Position numbers and translations under genes: made by a program. DNA of 64,000 bases from Paraconexibacter algicola (GTDB lineage: Bacteria > Actinomycetota > Thermoleophilia > Solirubrobacterales > Solirubrobacteraceae), in assembly GCF_003044185.1 (NCBI RefSeq), contig NZ_PYYB01000003.1:62001-126000 (forward strand), written 5' to 3'. Every line of letters starts with the position of its first letter. Position 1 is the stretch's first letter. This document shows, piece after piece, positions 61,385 to 64,000 of this stretch. The notes beneath the pieces were generated by a model. The model saw only the letters and a list, made by a program, of their open reading frames with translations, searched no databases and was not told where the DNA came from.

Positions 61385-63046
61385 TCAGCTGGGCGGGACG
61401 CGCAGGTGGGTCAGCGCGAACTCGGTGATCTTCCCGAAGGCCGGGGCGGCGATCTTGCCGCCGTAGATCTCGCCCTTGGGCTCGTCCACGATCACCGACA
61501 CGAGCAGCTCCGGCCTGGCCGCGGGCGCGAAGCCCGTGAACGAGGCGATGTAGTTCGCCTTGGAGTACTCGCCGGTCTTCGTGTCGACCTTGTTCGCGGT
61601 GCCGGTCTTGCCCGCGAGCTTGTAGCCGGGGATCGCGACCTCCGCGGCGGTGCCGCCCGGGGCGAAGACGCCCTCGAGCATGCTGCGGATCTGCGCGCTG
61701 GTCGTGCGGCTGATGATCCGGGTGCCCTTCGCGCGCGGGACGCGGCGGCCGTTGACCGCGCGGATGATCTGCGGGGACCGCAGGACGCCGCCATTGGCGA
61801 TCGCCGCGTAGGCGGAGGTCATCTGCAGCGGCGTGACCGAGAGGCCCTGGCCGATCGGCAGGTTGCCCATCGAGGAGCCCGAGTACTGGTTCACGCGCGG
61901 CACGATGCCGCGCTCCTCGCCCGGCAGGTCGACGCCGGTCGGCGTCCCGAACCCGAACCTGCGCACCCAGCGGTCGAACTCGACCTTCCCGAGCCGCTGG
62001 CCGATGAGGATCGACCCGACGTTCGAGGACTGCGCGAGGATCCCCGCCGTGCTCAGGGTGATCGGGCCGCGCGGGTGCGACTCGCCGATCGTGCGGTCCG
62101 CGACGACGATCTGCGGCGGCAGGTTGAACTGGGTGTCGGGGGTGACCTTGCCGTCCTCGAGCGCCCCGGCGACGGTGAACGCCTTGAACGTCGAGCCGGG
62201 CTCGTAGGTCAGGCCGACCGCGCGGTTCTGCAGCGCCTCGGGCGGGGCGGCGCCCGGGTCGTTGGCGTTGACCCGCGGCCAGTTGGCCATCGCGAGGACC
62301 TCGCTGGTCTTCGGGTCCATGACGATCGCGGTGGCGCTCTTGGGCCGGTAGCGCTCGCCGACGTCCCCGAGGACGCTCTCGACCTTGCTCTGGAGGGCGG
62401 CATCGAGCGTCAGCTCGAGGTTCTCGCCGGGCTTGGCGGTCCGCAGGTCGGTCGTCTCGATCGGCTCGCCCTTGGCGTCGCGGACGGTGCGGCGACGCCC
62501 GTCGGTGCCGTGCAGCTGCTCGTCGCGGAGGTACTCGATGCCCGCCAGCCCGTGCCCTTCGGTGCCGACGGTGCCGAGCACCTGGGTGGCGAGCCAGTCG
62601 CGCGGGTAGACGCGGCGGGTGCCGGGCGTGAGGTCGATCCCCTCGATCTTCAGGCGCTCGACGCGGTCGGCCTTGTCGGCCGCGACGCGGCGCGCGAGGT
62701 AGACGAAGCCGGTGTCACGGCGCGAGAGCTTCTCGGTGAGCTCGGCGGACGGGATGCCGAGGATCGGGGCCAGGCGCGCGGCCGCCCGGACCGGGTCCTT
62801 GACGAGGTACGGGGTGGCGCTGACGTCGTCGGCCGGCTCGCTGACCGCGAGGTCGACGCCCTCGCGGTCGACGATGAGCCCGCGCTGGGCGGGCACCTCG
62901 GCGGTGACGACCTGCTGCGTGTTCGCCGCGCGCGCGAGGCTGTCGCCGCGCACGGCGCCGAGCCAGAACGCGCGGACGAACGCGAGCGTCAGGAGCAGCA
63001 GGAACGCCGCGAACAGCAGCGAGATGCGGCGGTCGACGATCGTCAC
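61385..63046 (-). CDS. ftsI: Septal transpeptidase FtsI (class B PBP3)
   Basis: FtsI cross-links septal peptidoglycan with FtsW. The 553-residue protein has one span (about 8-30), a pedestal domain with RGLIVDREGVDLAVSEPADD, and a transpeptidase domain with the active-site SxxK as EPGSTFKAF near residue 285. The SxN motif is SSN and the KTG motif is GKTGTANKVD. There is no PASTA domain, unlike some actinobacterial PBPs. It overlaps neither neighbour; the ftsL stop lies 4 bases upstream. Confidence 0.95.
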   Translation of the reverse strand: MTIVDRRISLLFAAFLLLLTLAFVRAFWLGAVRGDSLARAANTQQVVTAEVPAQRGLIVDREGVDLAVSEPADDVSATPYLVKDPVRAAARLAPILGIPSAELTEKLSRRDTGFVYLARRVAADKADRVERLKIEGIDLTPGTRRVYPRDWLATQVLGTVGTEGHGLAGIEYLRDEQLHGTDGRRRTVRDAKGEPIETTDLRTAKPGENLELTLDAALQSKVESVLGDVGERYRPKSATAIVMDPKTSEVLAMANWPRVNANDPGAAPPEALQNRAVGLTYEPGSTFKAFTVAGALEDGKVTPDTQFNLPPQIVVADRTIGESHPRGPITLSTAGILAQSSNVGSILIGQRLGKVEFDRWVRRFGFGTPTGVDLPGEERGIVPRVNQYSGSSMGNLPIGQGLSVTPLQMTSAYAAIANGGVLRSPQIIRAVNGRRVPRAKGTRIISRTTSAQIRSMLEGVFAPGGTAAEVAIPGYKLAGKTGTANKVDTKTGEYSKANYIASFTGFAPAARPELLVSVIVDEPKGEIYGGKIAAPAFGKITEFALTHLRVPPS

Positions 63047-63050
63047 GGCG

Positions 63051-63836
63051 CTATCCCGCCGTCGGGTCCGCGACGACGCCGCCGGCGGTCGGCTGCTGCG
63101 CGGGCGCCGACGTGGACGGGGTGCCGGGAGGCGCGGCCGTGCCCGCGGGCGCTGCGGTGGTCGAGGTCTGCGGCGCGGCGGTGGTCTGCGCGGGCGCCCG
63201 GGCGGCCTGCGCGGCCGGGTCGGGCGCGGTCGCGGCGGGCGCGGAGGCGGTCTGCGTGGGCGCGGCGGCCGGCGTGACCGCGGGCGCGGCGGTGGCGGCC
63301 GGGGCGCCCGCGACGCCCGTGGCGCCGGGCTCGAGCGCCTGCTGCACGACCGGTGCGGGCGCGGTGATCGAGCGGGCGGCGCGGGCGGCGTCGCCCGGGC
63401 GGACGGTCAGGTAGTTGCGGTCGCCGGGCGCGGGCATGACGAGGCCGAGGCCGGTCGCAGCGGTCTGGATGCGCTCCCCCGCGTCGAGCCGCGCGATCTC
63501 GCCGCGCAGCAGCGCGTTCTGGCGCTCGAGCGTCGAGGAGGTCTGCACCGCCCGGCCGATCCCGGAGTTGAGCTTCAGCAGCGACACCTGCAGGAACACG
63601 AGGCCCATCAGCGCGCCGGCGAGCAGGACGATCCACAGGCGGCCCCGGATGATCCGGTCCAGCAGCGTCAGCTGGGACCCGCGCGCGGCGGCGGGCCGGG
63701 CCGCCGGACGGGCGGCGGGCCGTCCCGGGCGCCGTGCGGGCGCCGGGGCGGGCACCGGCCGGGGCCGCGGCCGTGCGGCGGGCCGGCGGGCGGGGGCATG
63801 GGTGCTGCGGGCGGCTGCCGCGGCGGGCGGGGTCAT
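63051..63836 (-). CDS. ftsL: FtsL-like divisome protein with long low-complexity tail
   Basis: A 261-residue single-pass protein between rsmH and ftsI, exactly where ftsL sits. The N-terminal about 55 residues are Arg/Pro/Ala-rich. The span is at about 67-86, followed by a short coiled coil (STLERQNALLRGEIARLDAG, about 101-120) and the GLVMPAPGDRNYL segment. The last about 105 residues are Ala/Pro/Thr low complexity. Typical FtsL is 100-130 residues, so both ends are extended. The ATG at 63836 overlaps the rsmH stop by four bases. Confidence 0.82.
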   Translation of the reverse strand: MTPPAAAAARSTHAPARRPAARPRPRPVPAPAPARRPGRPAARPAARPAAARGSQLTLLDRIIRGRLWIVLLAGALMGLVFLQVSLLKLNSGIGRAVQTSSTLERQNALLRGEIARLDAGERIQTAATGLGLVMPAPGDRNYLTVRPGDAARAARSITAPAPVVQQALEPGATGVAGAPAATAAPAVTPAAAPTQTASAPAATAPDPAAQAARAPAQTTAAPQTSTTAAPAGTAAPPGTPSTSAPAQQPTAGGVVADPTAG

Positions 63837-64000
63837 GCGACGGGTCCTTCCTGGAGCTTGCGGGCGGCGCGCATCCGTGCTGAGGCGGCACGCGGGTTGT
63901 CGGCGATCTCGCCGGGGGTCGGCACGATGCCGCGTCCCAGCAGCTCGGCCTGCGGGGTGCGCCCGCAGGCGCACACCGGGAAGTCGGGCGGGCAGATGCA
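63833..64000 (-). CDS. rsmH: 16S rRNA (cytosine-1402 N4)-methyltransferase, C-terminal part
   Basis: The last 55 codons of RsmH (MraW), cut by the window edge. The frame reads CICPPDFPVCACGRTPQ, then ELLGRGIVPTPGEIADNPRA and SARMRAARKLQ before TGA at 63833-63835. The Cys-rich CICPPDFPVC segment and the NPRAASARMRAARK end are typical of the family. It heads the visible part of the dcw cluster; mraZ, if present, lies outside. Confidence 0.93.
   Translation of the reverse strand, partial: CICPPDFPVCACGRTPQAELLGRGIVPTPGEIADNPRAASARMRAARKLQEGPVA

Noticed and set aside
59162-63277. A 1371-codon open frame on the plus strand
   Set aside because: It is antisense to murF, murE and ftsI, has Arg/Asp/Val-rich composition typical of a GC-rich shadow frame, and contains no domain. 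The minus-strand genes have full motifs.

Overview
The window is chromosomal DNA from a very GC-rich (about three quarters G+C by eye), diaminopimelate-type, monoderm bacterium. A class Thermoleophilia actinobacterium (Solirubrobacter, Conexibacter or Patulibacter relative) is the best guess. The reasons are the GC content and codon use, an actinobacterial-style division cluster without ftsA, a DNPR-type MurE, a split glycine decarboxylase, an AroH-type chorismate mutase and an actinobacterial-style TrpRS signature. Placement is inference, because no rRNA is present. I see no tRNA, rRNA, CRISPR array, insertion sequence, integrase or phage gene.

Layout. 0-3.9 kb: a small membrane protein, then the riboflavin operon ribD-ribE-ribBA-ribH (minus). 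3.9-10.5 kb: a surface-glycan locus, with two GT-C membrane glycosyltransferases (minus) divergent from a GT2 transferase, a SAM methyltransferase and a MOP-type flippase (plus). 10.5-13.8 kb: a LolCDE/MacB-like ABC exporter. 13.85-14.5 kb: a metallo-beta-lactamase-fold hydrolase. 14.5-28.3 kb: a long minus-strand run of housekeeping genes, aroF-tyrA-aroA-cmk-der-DUF3352-metK, a strong terminator, then priA-def-fmt-rsmB-zinc ribbon-rpe. 28.5-32.4 kb: a secreted lipase, hisC, aroH and rluB (minus). 32.7-33.6 kb: rlmN (plus). 33.7-38.1 kb: scpB-scpA, an exported RTX-like repeat protein and trpS (minus).

38.2-45.4 kb holds the most unusual content. It is seven consecutive minus-strand genes that all encode exported, mostly beta-rich proteins with no clear function: two A-type Ig-like proteins, a two-domain chaperone-like protein, a duplicated WGCHGP family, a collagen-like/proline-rich protein and a small Cys-containing protein. 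They look like one secreted assembly system with its own promoter and terminators, and this is the best candidate for something undescribed.

45.8-50.4 kb: the glycine cleavage operon gcvT-gcvH-gcvPA-gcvPB. 50.4-64 kb: the division and cell-wall cluster, transcribed rsmH-ftsL-ftsI-murE-murF-mraY-murD-ftsW-murG-murC-ftsQ-ftsZ on the minus strand, with rsmH running off the right edge.

Genes are packed tightly, with many 1- or 4-base stop/start overlaps. A recurring signal is a TANNNT -10 box 6-12 bases before the start codon of a first-in-unit gene that lacks an obvious Shine-Dalgarno. This suggests widespread leaderless or near-leaderless transcription, and it helped choose several starts. Genes with a good Shine-Dalgarno (secreted proteins, aroF, lipase, gcvH) do not show it.
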